Source: Alphaproteobacteria bacterium
GTDB taxonomy: Bacteria > Pseudomonadota > Alphaproteobacteria > UBA828
Assembly: GCA_022826665.1 (NCBI GenBank)
Contig: JAJDUK010000105.1
Location: forward strand, 62,001 to 126,000
Length of the DNA: 64,000 nt
Direction: 5' to 3'
In this document: one piece after another, positions 53,679 through 64,000 of the stretch
Numbering within the stretch: position 1 is the stretch's first letter
Layout of the letters: the number at the start of each line of letters is the position of its first letter
Notes under the pieces: model-generated
What the model was told of the DNA's origin: nothing
The model's database searches: none
The model's input: the letters and a program-made list of their open reading frames with translations, nothing else
Made by a program: the position numbers and the translations under genes

Positions 53679-54842
53679 ATGACGGTATCGAGGCTGCGCG
53701 ACATTCCTGGCATCGGCGTCGACCGCATGGGCGATGCGGCGGACGCCGCGCGCGATCCGGACATGCTCCGGCTGGAGAACCTGGATACCGACATCCCGCC
53801 ACCGCAAGCTGCCATCGACGCCACGCGCGCGGCCGCGTCCCGCGATGACGCCAACAGCTATCTGCCCTTCCTGGGCACCGACGAACTCAGGCAGGCGGTA
53901 GTGGCGCGGCTCGAGGGCGACACCGGCATCGTCTACGACTGGCGGGCGCAGTGCGTGATCTCGGCGGGCGGGCTTTCCGGCATCCTCAACGCACTGCTCG
54001 CCATGCTGGAGCCCGGCGACGAGGTGGTCATCAGCGACCCGGCTTACGCGGGCCTCATCAACCGCATCCGCCTCGCCGGCGGCGTGCCGCGCCTGGTGCC
54101 GCTCAGAGTGGTGGAGGGCGGCTGGCGGCTCGATCTGGAGGCGCTGGCCGAGGCCGCGAGTGGGAAGACCAGGGTCGTGCTCACCATGAGCCCGTCGATG
54201 CCGAGCGGCATTGTCCACACGGCCGAAGAATGGCAGGCCATCGCCGCCGTGGTGCGGCAGACCGGCGCCTGGCTCCTGCACGACGCGGCGATGGAGCGGC
54301 TTCTGTTCGACTCGGCGCCGGCGCTGCACCCGGCTCGGATACCGGGCTTAGCCGAGAGGACCGTGACCGTCGGCAGCGTCTCCAAGGAATACCGGATGAT
54401 CGGCTGGCGCGTGGGTTGGATTGTGGGACCCGCGGGGATCATGCGGGACATCGGGCTGGTCAGTCTGACCAACGTGGTCTGCCAGGTGGGCATCGGCATG
54501 CCGGGGGCGGCCGCGGCGCTCACCGCAGAGGATGACGGCATCGCCGCGGCGGTTGCCGAATTGCAGGCGAGGCGGAACGTCATTCTCAAGGAGCTGTCGG
54601 ACCTGCCCGTGGTCCGTCCCGACGGCGGCTGGTCGCTCCTGATCGATACGGTCGCGCTCGGCATGAGTCCTGCGGATGCGTCGCAGCGGCTGTTCGAGCA
54701 GGGCAAGGTCGCCGCGACGCCGATGACCGGTTGGGGCAGCGACGATCATGCCGGCCGCTTCCTGCGCTTCGTCTTCGCCAACGAGCCGTGCGAACGCCTC
54801 GCCGGCCTGCGCGAGCGCCTCCGCACCGCGTGGTCGCTCTGA
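53679..54842 (+). CDS. class I/II pyridoxal-phosphate aminotransferase
   Basis: A 387-residue fold-type I aminotransferase. The PLP lysine is in GSVSKEYRMIGWRVGWIVGP; SPSMPSGIVHTAEEW aligns with the NPxNPTG substrate loop but is divergent, and ISDPAYAGL holds the aromatic that stacks on the cofactor. FLRFVFANEP carries the substrate-carboxylate arginine. A TTG at 53646 is an alternative start 11 codons earlier. It lies close behind the VOC gene; the substrate is unknown. Confidence 0.85.
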   Translation: MTVSRLRDIPGIGVDRMGDAADAARDPDMLRLENLDTDIPPPQAAIDATRAAASRDDANSYLPFLGTDELRQAVVARLEGDTGIVYDWRAQCVISAGGLSGILNALLAMLEPGDEVVISDPAYAGLINRIRLAGGVPRLVPLRVVEGGWRLDLEALAEAASGKTRVVLTMSPSMPSGIVHTAEEWQAIAAVVRQTGAWLLHDAAMERLLFDSAPALHPARIPGLAERTVTVGSVSKEYRMIGWRVGWIVGPAGIMRDIGLVSLTNVVCQVGIGMPGAAAALTAEDDGIAAAVAELQARRNVILKELSDLPVVRPDGGWSLLIDTVALGMSPADASQRLFEQGKVAATPMTGWGSDDHAGRFLRFVFANEPCERLAGLRERLRTAWSL

Positions 54843-54964
54843 GGCACGGGCGACTCTCCGCCTCCGGCCCGCACGCATAACGGACTCGCACCCGCTAGTC
54901 CCTGCGATATACTCCGCCCCCGGATTCTGCCTCCCGCCCCGCAATCACCGAGACGCGCCCGGCG

Positions 54965-55246
54965 ATGAACGCGTTGGCCGACCTCATCCACGCCGTCTTC
55001 TCGATCTACATCTATCTGCTGATCGCGTCGGCGGTGTTCAGCTGGCTGGTGGCGTTCAACGTGATCAACACGAGCAACCGCTTCGTGTTCACGCTGCTGA
55101 GCTTCCTTCACCGCATCACCGAGCCCCCGCTCCGGCCAATCCGGCGCATCATCCCCAACCTCGGCGGCATCGACATATCGCCGGTCATTTTGATTCTGAT
55201 CCTCTACTTCCTCCGCGATCTCATCGTGAGCAACATCGTTCCATGA
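54965..55246 (+). CDS. YggT family membrane protein
   Basis: A 93-residue inner-membrane protein with two hydrophobic stretches ([20 protein letters not shown] and [17 protein letters not shown]) flanking [21 protein letters not shown], the conserved YggT loop. The family is linked to cell-envelope and osmotic functions without a firm mechanism. It lies 71 bases before folD; the DUF167 (YggU) gene often found next to yggT is absent here. Confidence 0.93.
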   Translation: MNALADLIHAVFSIYIYLLIASAVFSWLVAFNVINTSNRFVFTLLSFLHRITEPPLRPIRRIIPNLGGIDISPVILILILYFLRDLIVSNIVP

Positions 55247-55316
55247 CTCGTCCGAGCCCGGCGCGCCCCTGCGCCTGCCGGGTCGGATCGTGTTCAGCCC
55301 CAGACGAGGAACACCC

Positions 55317-56198
55317 ATGAGCGACGCAGTTATCATCGACGGCAAGGCATTCGCGGCCGACATCCGGGCCGAGGTCGGGCGCAAGGCGGCGATCCTGAAG
55401 GAGAGCCACCGCCTCGTTCCGGGGCTCTCGGTCGTGCTGGTGGGCGACGACCCCGCGAGCCACGTCTACGTCCGCAACAAGGGCAAGGCGACCGTCGCCG
55501 CCGGCATGGACTCGCAGGAGTACCGCCTGCCTGATACCGCGAGCCATCAGGAGGTGCTGGAGACGGTCGAGAGGCTGAACGCCGACGATTCCGTGCACGG
55601 CATCCTGGTGCAGCTTCCGTTGCCGGATCAGGTGGACTCAAACGCGATCATCAACGCCATCGACCCCGACAAGGACGTGGACGGCTTCCACACCACCAAC
55701 GTGGGCCGGCTCACCACCGGGCAGGACAGCCTGGTGCCGTGCACGCCGCTCGGCTGCATGCTCATGCTGCGTCACTTCGTGGGCGAGTTGAAAGGCATGC
55801 GGGCGATGATCGTCGGCCGCTCCAATATCGTCGGCAAGCCGATGGCGTCGCTGTTGCTGCGCGAGCACTGCACCGTGACGGTGGGCCATTCGCGCACCCA
55901 GGACCTGCCCGGCGAGTGCCGGCGTGCCGACGTCCTGATTGCCGCCGTGGGACGAGCCGAGATGATCCGGGGCGACTGGGTCAAGCCGGGTGCTGCGGTC
56001 ATCGACGTCGGCATCAACCGCGTGCCGGCGGGCGAGAAGACCCGATTGGTGGGCGACGTCTGCTTCGAGGAGGCGGTGGAGAACGCCGGCTGGATCACGC
56101 CTGTGCCGGGCGGCGTCGGGCCCATGACCATTGCGTGTTTGCTCAAGAACACGCTGACCGCCGCCTGCCGCCGCCACGGGATCGAAGAGCCGGAGTAA
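55317..56198 (+). CDS. folD: bifunctional methylenetetrahydrofolate dehydrogenase/cyclohydrolase
   Basis: FolD interconverts methylene-, methenyl- and formyl-tetrahydrofolate, supplying one-carbon units. The start is ATG 55317 ([20 protein letters not shown]) after a gagga site, giving 293 residues. The catalytic lysine lies in YVRNKGKA, and [32 protein letters not shown] and [16 protein letters not shown] are standard. It may be co-transcribed with yggT. Its product also feeds TrmFO, encoded at the left end. Confidence 0.96.
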   Translation: MSDAVIIDGKAFAADIRAEVGRKAAILKESHRLVPGLSVVLVGDDPASHVYVRNKGKATVAAGMDSQEYRLPDTASHQEVLETVERLNADDSVHGILVQLPLPDQVDSNAIINAIDPDKDVDGFHTTNVGRLTTGQDSLVPCTPLGCMLMLRHFVGELKGMRAMIVGRSNIVGKPMASLLLREHCTVTVGHSRTQDLPGECRRADVLIAAVGRAEMIRGDWVKPGAAVIDVGINRVPAGEKTRLVGDVCFEEAVENAGWITPVPGGVGPMTIACLLKNTLTAACRRHGIEEPE

Positions 56199-56251
56199 GG
56201 TGCCAACGCGCTGCTGCGCCCGACGCCGGTTTCCCCGCCTCCACAATCGTC

Positions 56252-56281
56252 TTGCTACATCAATCGAAATGTCAATATAAT
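56252..56281 (+). promoter_or_regulatory. promoter of the RES-Xre toxin-antitoxin operon
   Basis: TTGCTA (56252-56257) and a perfect TATAAT (56276-56281) are 18 bases apart in an AT-rich pocket. An imperfect palindrome centred on AGCGCT (56293-56298) lies just downstream and could be the antitoxin's autoregulatory operator. Confidence 0.5.
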
Positions 56282-56388
56282 ACGCAATATGAAGCGCTAT
56301 ATCTATGCCGTGATGGAGGGCGCCCTCGTAGCGAGTGTCACGTGGCGGACGCGACGGTTGACAGCGTACCAAGCAGGGTAAGCGGACA

Positions 56389-56751
56389 ATGGCAGGAGCA
56401 AAAACGACGCCTGTGAGCGGTGCAATCGCGAAGCGATTGGGGTCGATCTCCGCCAAGGGTGCAATGCGGCATGTCGAGGTGGCCAACCTGCTTGGGACAC
56501 GTCCAGAGACGGTGTCGCGCTGGAATCAGGGCCGCGCCTATCCGCACGCGAGAACCGAGAAAACTCTTCTGGAGCTGGAGTTCATCGTCGACCAGCTATC
56601 GGACTTCTACGAACCGAACGAAGCTCGTCAGTGGATGTTTGCGCCGCAAAAGCTCTTGCGCGGGCGGTCGCCGGCAGAGCTGATCCAGGCCGGGCGAATC
56701 GATGACGTACGACGGTTGGTCAACCAGCTCCGCGACGGTGTGTACGTCTAG
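56389..56751 (+). CDS. Xre/MbcA/ParS-type antitoxin
   Basis: A 120-residue antitoxin. Residues about 20-60 form a helix-turn-helix (HVEVANLLGTRPETVSRWNQ), and the C-terminal half carries the toxin-binding ParS/MbcA pattern (WMFAPQKLLRGRSPAELI, then GRIDDVRRLVNQL). It should bind the RES toxin encoded 19 bases downstream, block its active site, and repress the operon through the upstream palindrome. The AT-richer promoter region and its place between housekeeping folD and argG suggest horizontal acquisition. Confidence 0.9.
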   Translation: MAGAKTTPVSGAIAKRLGSISAKGAMRHVEVANLLGTRPETVSRWNQGRAYPHARTEKTLLELEFIVDQLSDFYEPNEARQWMFAPQKLLRGRSPAELIQAGRIDDVRRLVNQLRDGVYV

Positions 56752-56770
56752 GCGGTATTGATTTTCCACC

Positions 56771-57325
56771 ATGATCCACGATCCGGATCTTCTGGATCGC
56801 CTGAGCGCATTTCACCCGGAACGTTTCGAGGGTGAGGTATTCCGGGCAACACGCACAAATGCGGATCCGATTGCCGCATCCATCAGCGGCGGTCGGTGGG
56901 CGGCGCCGCCCGACGGCAATGTCGGGCACTCCGTTCTCTACACCAGTCTCGAACGCGATGGGGCGATCGCCGAGGTAGCCTCGTTTCTGGCGGAACTGAC
57001 GCCGATTCCAGGCCCCCGTCCGATCAGCGTGACGCGCCTGGCCGTCTCGACATCGCACACGCTGCAGCTTGTGAGGACCGATCTCGCTACGCTCGGGGTG
57101 GACTTGGCCCGTTACGGGGAGCGGGACTACGACCGAACGCAGGAGATCGGTGCGGCTCTGGTCTTTCTCGGCTTCGACGGGCTCATCGCGCCCTCGGCTC
57201 GCTGGCCTTGCGACAACCTGATGATATTTGGAGACAACCACGCGTTGACCGAAAAGCTCGAGGTGGTGGGCGAAGAGCTGTTTGAGTGGCGAGTGTGGGC
57301 AGAGACCCACGGAATCATTGCCTAA
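56771..57325 (+). CDS. RES-domain toxin
   Basis: A 184-residue RES-family toxin. Known members (ParT, MbcT) attack NAD+. The conserved arginine lies in VFRATR (Arg25), GGRWAAPPDG follows, the Tyr/Glu block is VLYTSLERDGAIAEV, and APSARWPCDNLMIF gives the Ser/Asn region. All expected positions are present, so the toxin looks intact. It follows its antitoxin by 19 bases and converges on argG. Confidence 0.9.
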   Translation: MIHDPDLLDRLSAFHPERFEGEVFRATRTNADPIAASISGGRWAAPPDGNVGHSVLYTSLERDGAIAEVASFLAELTPIPGPRPISVTRLAVSTSHTLQLVRTDLATLGVDLARYGERDYDRTQEIGAALVFLGFDGLIAPSARWPCDNLMIFGDNHALTEKLEVVGEELFEWRVWAETHGIIA

Positions 57326-57400
57326 GCGTCGAACGAAGACGCGGAGACGAGTGACACCGGGAGGTGATAGCCGTGAGCGGCCCCGCGATGGGGATGCGGA

Positions 57401-58612
57401 TTAAGTGTCCTCGCCCGTCTTGCCCAACCGCAAGCGCAGGGCGTTGAGCTTGATGAAGCCCTCGGCGTCGCGCTGGTCGTAGACCGAATCCGCCTCGAAG
57501 GTGGCGTGCTCCGCGCTGTAGAGGCTGGTCGGCGCCTTGCGGCCCTCGACCGAGACCGAGCCCTTGTAGAGGGCGAGCCGCACCGTGCCGGTGACACCCC
57601 GCTGGCTCTCGTCGATCGCTGCCTGCAGCATGCGGCGCTCGGGCGCGAACCAGAAGCCGTTGTAAACGAGCTCGGCGTAGCGCGGCATCAGCTCGTCCTT
57701 AAGGTGCGCGGCGGCACGGTCCAGTGTCAGGCTCTCCATGGCGCGGTGGGCGGCGATCAGGATGGTGCCGCCGGGGGTCTCGTAGACACCGCGCGACTTC
57801 ATGCCGACGAAGCGGTTCTCGACCAGGTCGACCCGGCCGATCCCGTTGGCGCCACCCAGCTCGTTCAGCCGTTCAAGCAGCGCCGCCGGGCTCAGCGCCT
57901 CGCCGTCTACCGCAACCGCATCGCCGGCCTGGAACTCGATCTCGACGGTGGTCGGCCGGTCCGGTGCTTCTAGGGGTGAGACCGAGCGGGTGAACATGCT
58001 CTCGTCCGGCGCGACCCACGGGTCCTCCAGTGCCTTCCCCTCGTAGGAGATGTGCAGGAGGTTGGCGTCGGTGGAGTAGGGGGGCTCGCCGCGCTTGTCC
58101 CGCGGGATCGGGATCTGGTGCTTCTCTGCGTACTCGACCAGCGCCTCCCGCGAATCGATGTCCCACTCGCGCCACGGCGCGATCACCCGGATGCCGGGGT
58201 CGTGCGCGTAGTAGCCGAGCTCGAAGCGTACCTGGTCGTTGCCCTTTCCGGTGGCGCCGTGGGCGACTGCATCGGCGCCGGTCTCGCGGGCAATCTCGAT
58301 CTGACGCTTGGCGATAAGCGGTCGCGCGATCGACGTGCCGAGCAGGTAGACGCCCTCGTAGATCGCGTTGGCCCGGAACATGGGAAACACGTAGTCGCGG
58401 ACGAAGGTCTCGCGCAGGTCCTCGATGCGAATGTCGCGCACGCCGAGGGTTTCCGCCTTGGCGCGCGCCGGCTCCAGCTCCTCGCCCTGGCCGATGTCGG
58501 CGGTGAAGGTGACCACCTCGCAGCCATAGGTTTCCTGCAGCCAGCGCAGGATGACCGAGGTGTCGAGCCCGCCGGAATAGGCAAGCACCACCTTCTTCGG
58601 CGCCTCATTCAT
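57401..58612 (-). CDS. argG: argininosuccinate synthase
   Basis: ArgG joins citrulline and aspartate using ATP in arginine synthesis. The 403-residue protein begins with the PP-loop [19 protein letters not shown] and contains [20 protein letters not shown] and the [20 protein letters not shown] region. The start overlaps the stop of the small membrane protein gene by eight bases. It converges on the RES toxin gene. Confidence 0.97.
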   Translation of the reverse strand: MNEAPKKVVLAYSGGLDTSVILRWLQETYGCEVVTFTADIGQGEELEPARAKAETLGVRDIRIEDLRETFVRDYVFPMFRANAIYEGVYLLGTSIARPLIAKRQIEIARETGADAVAHGATGKGNDQVRFELGYYAHDPGIRVIAPWREWDIDSREALVEYAEKHQIPIPRDKRGEPPYSTDANLLHISYEGKALEDPWVAPDESMFTRSVSPLEAPDRPTTVEIEFQAGDAVAVDGEALSPAALLERLNELGGANGIGRVDLVENRFVGMKSRGVYETPGGTILIAAHRAMESLTLDRAAAHLKDELMPRYAELVYNGFWFAPERRMLQAAIDESQRGVTGTVRLALYKGSVSVEGRKAPTSLYSAEHATFEADSVYDQRDAEGFIKLNALRLRLGKTGEDT

Positions 58613-58982
58613 CGTCTCGTCTCCTTACCAGACGGCGGGTGATCCCGCGGCTCCTCCGGCGCGCCGTCTCGCTCGGCCGTGTGGCTCGTCTGAAGCGGCC
58701 CGTGAAGCGTTCGGGCTCCGGCGGATCGTAGCCCGGCGTATCGGGGAGCGGGCGTGGGTTGTCGATCGATGGCCACGGCACGAACGCCAAGACCCAGATC
58801 ATGACCACGGGTACGCCGATCAGGAGGCCCAGTCCAACCGTGACCGGCGGGATGAAGAGCCCCACGATGGGGAGCAGCATGAGATACGCCCACCAGGGGT
58901 TGCGCCCGGCCTTGTTGAAGATGCGCCAGAACATCCAGAGCATGATGACCGTGACCGCGAGGTACTGGAGGACGCCGACCAC
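58605..58982 (-). CDS. small membrane protein of unknown function
   Basis: A 125-residue protein I cannot assign with certainty. Two hydrophobic helices are visible ([16 protein letters not shown] and the long LIVGLF-to-FVPW stretch), joined by [19 protein letters not shown], a loop pattern seen in DUF805- or phage-holin-like small proteins. The C-terminal 35 residues are Arg-rich and cytoplasmic-looking. It overlaps argG by eight bases, and the next small membrane gene ends three bases away, so the two may act together. Confidence 0.65.
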   Translation of the reverse strand: MVGVLQYLAVTVIMLWMFWRIFNKAGRNPWWAYLMLLPIVGLFIPPVTVGLGLLIGVPVVMIWVLAFVPWPSIDNPRPLPDTPGYDPPEPERFTGRFRRATRPSETARRRSRGITRRLVRRRDDE

Positions 58983-58985
58983 GGT

Positions 58986-59177
58986 TCAGCGCTTCCCGTA
59001 GGGATCGCTCGGCCAGATCATGAAGGCGAGCAGCGCGAGTAAGATTAGCGGCCCGACCAGGGGCACGAACACCACGAGTGCGAGCGGCCAGCGCAGGCCC
59101 GCACGCCGACAGATGCGCAGAGCCGGATAGAAGAGTATGGCCCCGAGCGCGAGGCCGACGACGATTTGGACAGGCAC
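58986..59177 (-). CDS. small two-helix membrane protein
   Basis: A 63-residue protein with two hydrophobic segments (VVGLALGAILFYPALRI and WPLALVVFVPLVGPLILLAL) ending IWPSDPYGKR. It pairs with the following small membrane gene in both position and composition (both have a CRRAGLRWPLALVVF / [14 protein letters not shown]-like loop and an aromatic-Pro end), as if the two arose by duplication. Function unknown. Confidence 0.55.
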   Translation of the reverse strand: MPVQIVVGLALGAILFYPALRICRRAGLRWPLALVVFVPLVGPLILLALLAFMIWPSDPYGKR

Positions 59178-59249
59178 GGCCGCCGCGCGGTTGCGGTCGT
59201 TCAGGCGGGATGGGCGCGTTCGGCGCGCTGCGTCGTCCGCGCCCCCCGC

Positions 59250-60659
<1,410 letters not shown>

Positions 60660-60725
60660 TTCACTGCTCCGTCGCCCGCTCGGTCTGTCCTCATGGCGCC
60701 TGCATCCGGCAGCGCGCTGGCGCGC

Positions 60726-61780
<1,055 letters not shown>

Positions 61781-63433
61781 ATGCAGGTGGTGGTCGTGGA
61801 GTCTCCGGCCAAGGCGAAGACGGTCGGCCGGTATCTGGGCGACGGCTACCGCGTGCTCGCGACGCTCGGCCATGTCAGCGACCTGCCGGCGAAGGAGGGC
61901 TCGGTGAGGCCCGCCGAGGGCTTCGCGATGACCTACGCCACGGGGGCGCGGGCGCGCCGGGCGCTGGGACGGATCGCGGCGGCGCTGGAAGACGCGGACG
62001 GGCTGATCCTCGCCACCGACCCCGACCGCGAGGGCGAGGCGATCGCCTGGCAGGTGCTGACCTGGCTGCGCGAGAGGGGCGCGCTCGGCGAGCGTCCCGT
62101 GCAACGCGTGGCGTTCCACGAGATCACGCCCGACGGCGTGCGCGCGGCGATGGCAAGCCCGCGCGGGCTCGACATGGACCTGGTGCGCGCCCAGCAGGCG
62201 CGGCGCGCGCTGGACTACCTGGTCGGGTTCCACCTGTCCCCACTGCTGTGGCGCAAGCTGCCGGGGAGCCGGTCGGCGGGACGCGTGCAGTCGGTGGCGC
62301 TGCGCCTGGTCTGCGAGCGCGAGGCGGAGATCGAGGCCTTCGTCCCCCGCGAATACTGGACCGTCGAGGCCGGCGTGATGGCGGACGGCGGCGGCACGTT
62401 CACCGCGGAGCTGAGCGGGCTCGACGGGTCGGAGGCGGGCCGGCTCGCGATGGAGAGCCGAGCGATGGCCGAGGCGGCGGCGGAGCGCATCCGCGCGGCC
62501 CGGTTCTCGGTCGGGACGGTCGAGAACGATGAGCTGCGGCGCAACCCGGCGCCCCCCTTCACCACGTCTTCGCTGCAGCAGGAGGCCTCGCGCAAGCTCG
62601 GCTTCGAGGTGCGCAAGACCATGCGCCTGGCCCAGGCGCTCTATGAGGGCGTGGAGACCGGCGCCGGCGCGGAGGGCCTCATCACCTACATGCGCACCGC
62701 CGGCACCGCCATGGCCCGGAGCGCGGCGGGCGCGGCGCGGGAGGTCGTGCGGGAGCGTTTCGGCGGGGACTATCTGCCCGGCCGGGTGCGCGGGTACCAC
62801 CTCGGCGCGGGCAACGCGCGGGAGGCGCACGAGGCGATCCGGCCGACAGAGTTCACACGCACGCCCGAGGCGCTCGCGGGCGCGCTCGGCGAGGACGAGG
62901 CGCGGCTCTACGAGCTGATCTGGCGGCGCGCCCTGGCGAGCCGGATGGCGGCGGCGCGGATCGCCCGGACCCGGGTCGCGCTGGTCTCGGAGGGCGCGGA
63001 CATCGTGCTGGGCGCGTCCGGCGCGGAGACCGCGTTCGACGGCTTTCTGCGGGTCTACCGCGAAGGGCGGGAGGAGGAGGACCGCGACGAGGACGGGCCG
63101 GACGTGCGCCTGCCGGAGATGGCGGAAGGCGAGCGGGCGTTCGTTGGCGAGGTGCGCACGGCGCAGCGCTTCACCCGCCCGCCGCCGCGCTACACCGAGG
63201 CGGGGCTGGTGCGGACGCTGGAGGCGCTCGGCATCGGCAGGCCCTCGGTCCGCGCGCCGGGCCTGCCCGGGAGTGCCGCCGCCGGCGTCGGGGGGGAGAC
63301 CGGCAGGCGTCCGGAGCGGTTGGCATCCGGCCTGCCCGCTTCGCCAGGATCACGGACCGGGCCGGCATTCTCCGTCCATCCGGCTCGGGCTCACACAGGC
63401 AGGAACAGACCATTGGGAAGCGAGGCGGCATGA
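61781..63433 (+). pseudogene. topA: C-terminally truncated DNA topoisomerase I
   Basis: Residues 1-489 follow type IA topoisomerase: Toprim VVVESPAKAKTVGRYLG with ATDPDREGEAIAWQV, then SAGRVQSVALRLVCERE and the active-site GLITYMRTAGT (Tyr303), where the usual MRTDS has lost Asp and Ser. Homology stops at EALGIGRPS (about 63247), just where STYA normally continues; the last 61 residues are unrelated Arg/Pro-rich sequence, and no other frame restores TopA. Full enzymes have about 850 residues. A good ggaggt precedes the ATG. It is probably a remnant of a second topA; a short functional form cannot be excluded. Its stop overlaps the next gene's ATG. Confidence 0.75.
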
Positions 63434-64000
63434 ATCCGGACGACGCCTTCGAGCGCATCCTTGCGTCGCTGTACGAGGCCGCCCTCGACGACACCCGCTG
63501 GTCCGCCGCCACGTTGCTGATCGAGGAAGCTCTCGACGCTTCCGGTACCGCCATCGGCGTCGTCGAAGTGGGGGACGACGACGTGCTGAACGCGCGCGTC
63601 CATTTCGCCCGCTTTCTCCGGCGCGGCGAGAGCGTCCAGGACCTGATGCACGAGTATTTCACCGTCTACCACCCGATCGACGAGGCGATGCCCCGCGCCA
63701 GGCGGCTTCCCCACGCCCGGCTGGTCCATGTCCGCGAGCTCTACACCGAAGACGAGTTGAAGACGTCGGTGGCCTACAACGAGGGGCTGGCCCGCCTCGG
63801 AGGCCAGAACGGCCTGCAGACGCAGATGCGCGGGCCGGACGGAACGCGCATTGGCTGGGTCATCAGCGACCCCGACCGCAGCCGCGTCTGGGAGTCCGCC
63901 CAGCTCCGGTTCATGGAGCGCCTGCTGCCGCACATCCGCCGGTCCGTCATCATCCGCCAGACGCTGGCGGCTTCCGAGGCGCTGGGCACCGGGCTGGCGG
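63430..64000 (+). CDS. LuxR-like transcriptional regulator (3' end beyond window)
   Basis: The frame is open from ATG 63430 to the end (190 codons), beginning MNPDDAFERILASLYEAALD. The segments HEYFTVYHPIDEAMPRA, LYTEDELKTSVAYNEGLAR and MERLLPHIRRSVIIRQTLAA are the pattern of the N-terminal sensing region of alphaproteobacterial LuxR-type regulators; the DNA-binding helix-turn-helix would lie beyond the window. The name is therefore provisional. The ATG overlaps the stop of the truncated topoisomerase frame, probably by chance. It is the only evident regulator at this edge. Confidence 0.65.
   Translation, partial: MNPDDAFERILASLYEAALDDTRWSAATLLIEEALDASGTAIGVVEVGDDDVLNARVHFARFLRRGESVQDLMHEYFTVYHPIDEAMPRARRLPHARLVHVRELYTEDELKTSVAYNEGLARLGGQNGLQTQMRGPDGTRIGWVISDPDRSRVWESAQLRFMERLLPHIRRSVIIRQTLAASEALGTGLA

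Noticed and set aside
63247-63433. Frameshift rather than truncation of topA
   Set aside because: Neither of the other two frames after the GRPS block gives the expected STYA continuation.

Overview
The window is high-GC, densely coded chromosome that looks alphaproteobacterial, most likely Rhodospirillales-like. The gene orders uvrA / ssb-gyrA-coaD-queA-tgt, ffh-rpsP-rimM-trmD-rplS-leuC-leuD and glnB-glnA point that way, as do a stand-alone NDUFA9-type dehydrogenase and trmFO. The placement is inferred from gene content and order; no database comparison was possible.

Left part (1-25.5 kb): a partial squalene/phytoene-synthase-like gene, trmFO and uvrA, then divergent ssb, gyrA, coaD, queA and tgt. 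Next come an enoyl-CoA hydratase/CoA ligase pair, gltB-gltD (glutamate synthase), uppP, an NDUFA9-like protein and a short RNase D. These are followed by a flavoprotein oxidoreductase and an NCS2 nucleobase permease with an unusual ATPase-like C-terminal tail.

Central accessory region (about 22.3-38.4 kb): a polyketide locus. One 3455-residue type I PKS has a complete KS-AT-DH-CMeT-ER-KR-ACP module followed by a second KS with a remodelled active-site motif. After that KS comes an AT that has lost its nucleophile, its histidine and about 90 residues, and no in-cis ACP follows. On the opposite strand lie an alpha/beta hydrolase, a free-standing ACP and an Sfp-type phosphopantetheinyl transferase. 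Together they form a compact system able in principle to build, C-methylate, reduce and release an acyl chain. It is the best candidate here for an undescribed system.

Right part (38.4-64 kb): leuD, leuC, rplS, trmD, rimM, rpsP and ffh; a fatty-acid hydroxylase-family membrane enzyme; and a complete branched-chain amino-acid type ABC transporter (LivF, G, M, H and binding protein). Then come an outer-membrane barrel protein, a DSD1-type PLP enzyme, a NYN-domain protein preceded by a terminator-bearing leader, a VOC protein and an aminotransferase. These are followed by YggT, folD, a RES-Xre toxin-antitoxin pair, argG, two small membrane proteins, glnA and glnB. The right edge (from 61 kb) looks remodelled: about 0.7 kb without a supported gene, a C-terminally truncated topoisomerase I and the start of a LuxR-like regulator. 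Nitrogen assimilation is well represented (gltBD, glnA, glnB, argG, liv). I saw no tRNA, rRNA, CRISPR array or insertion sequence.
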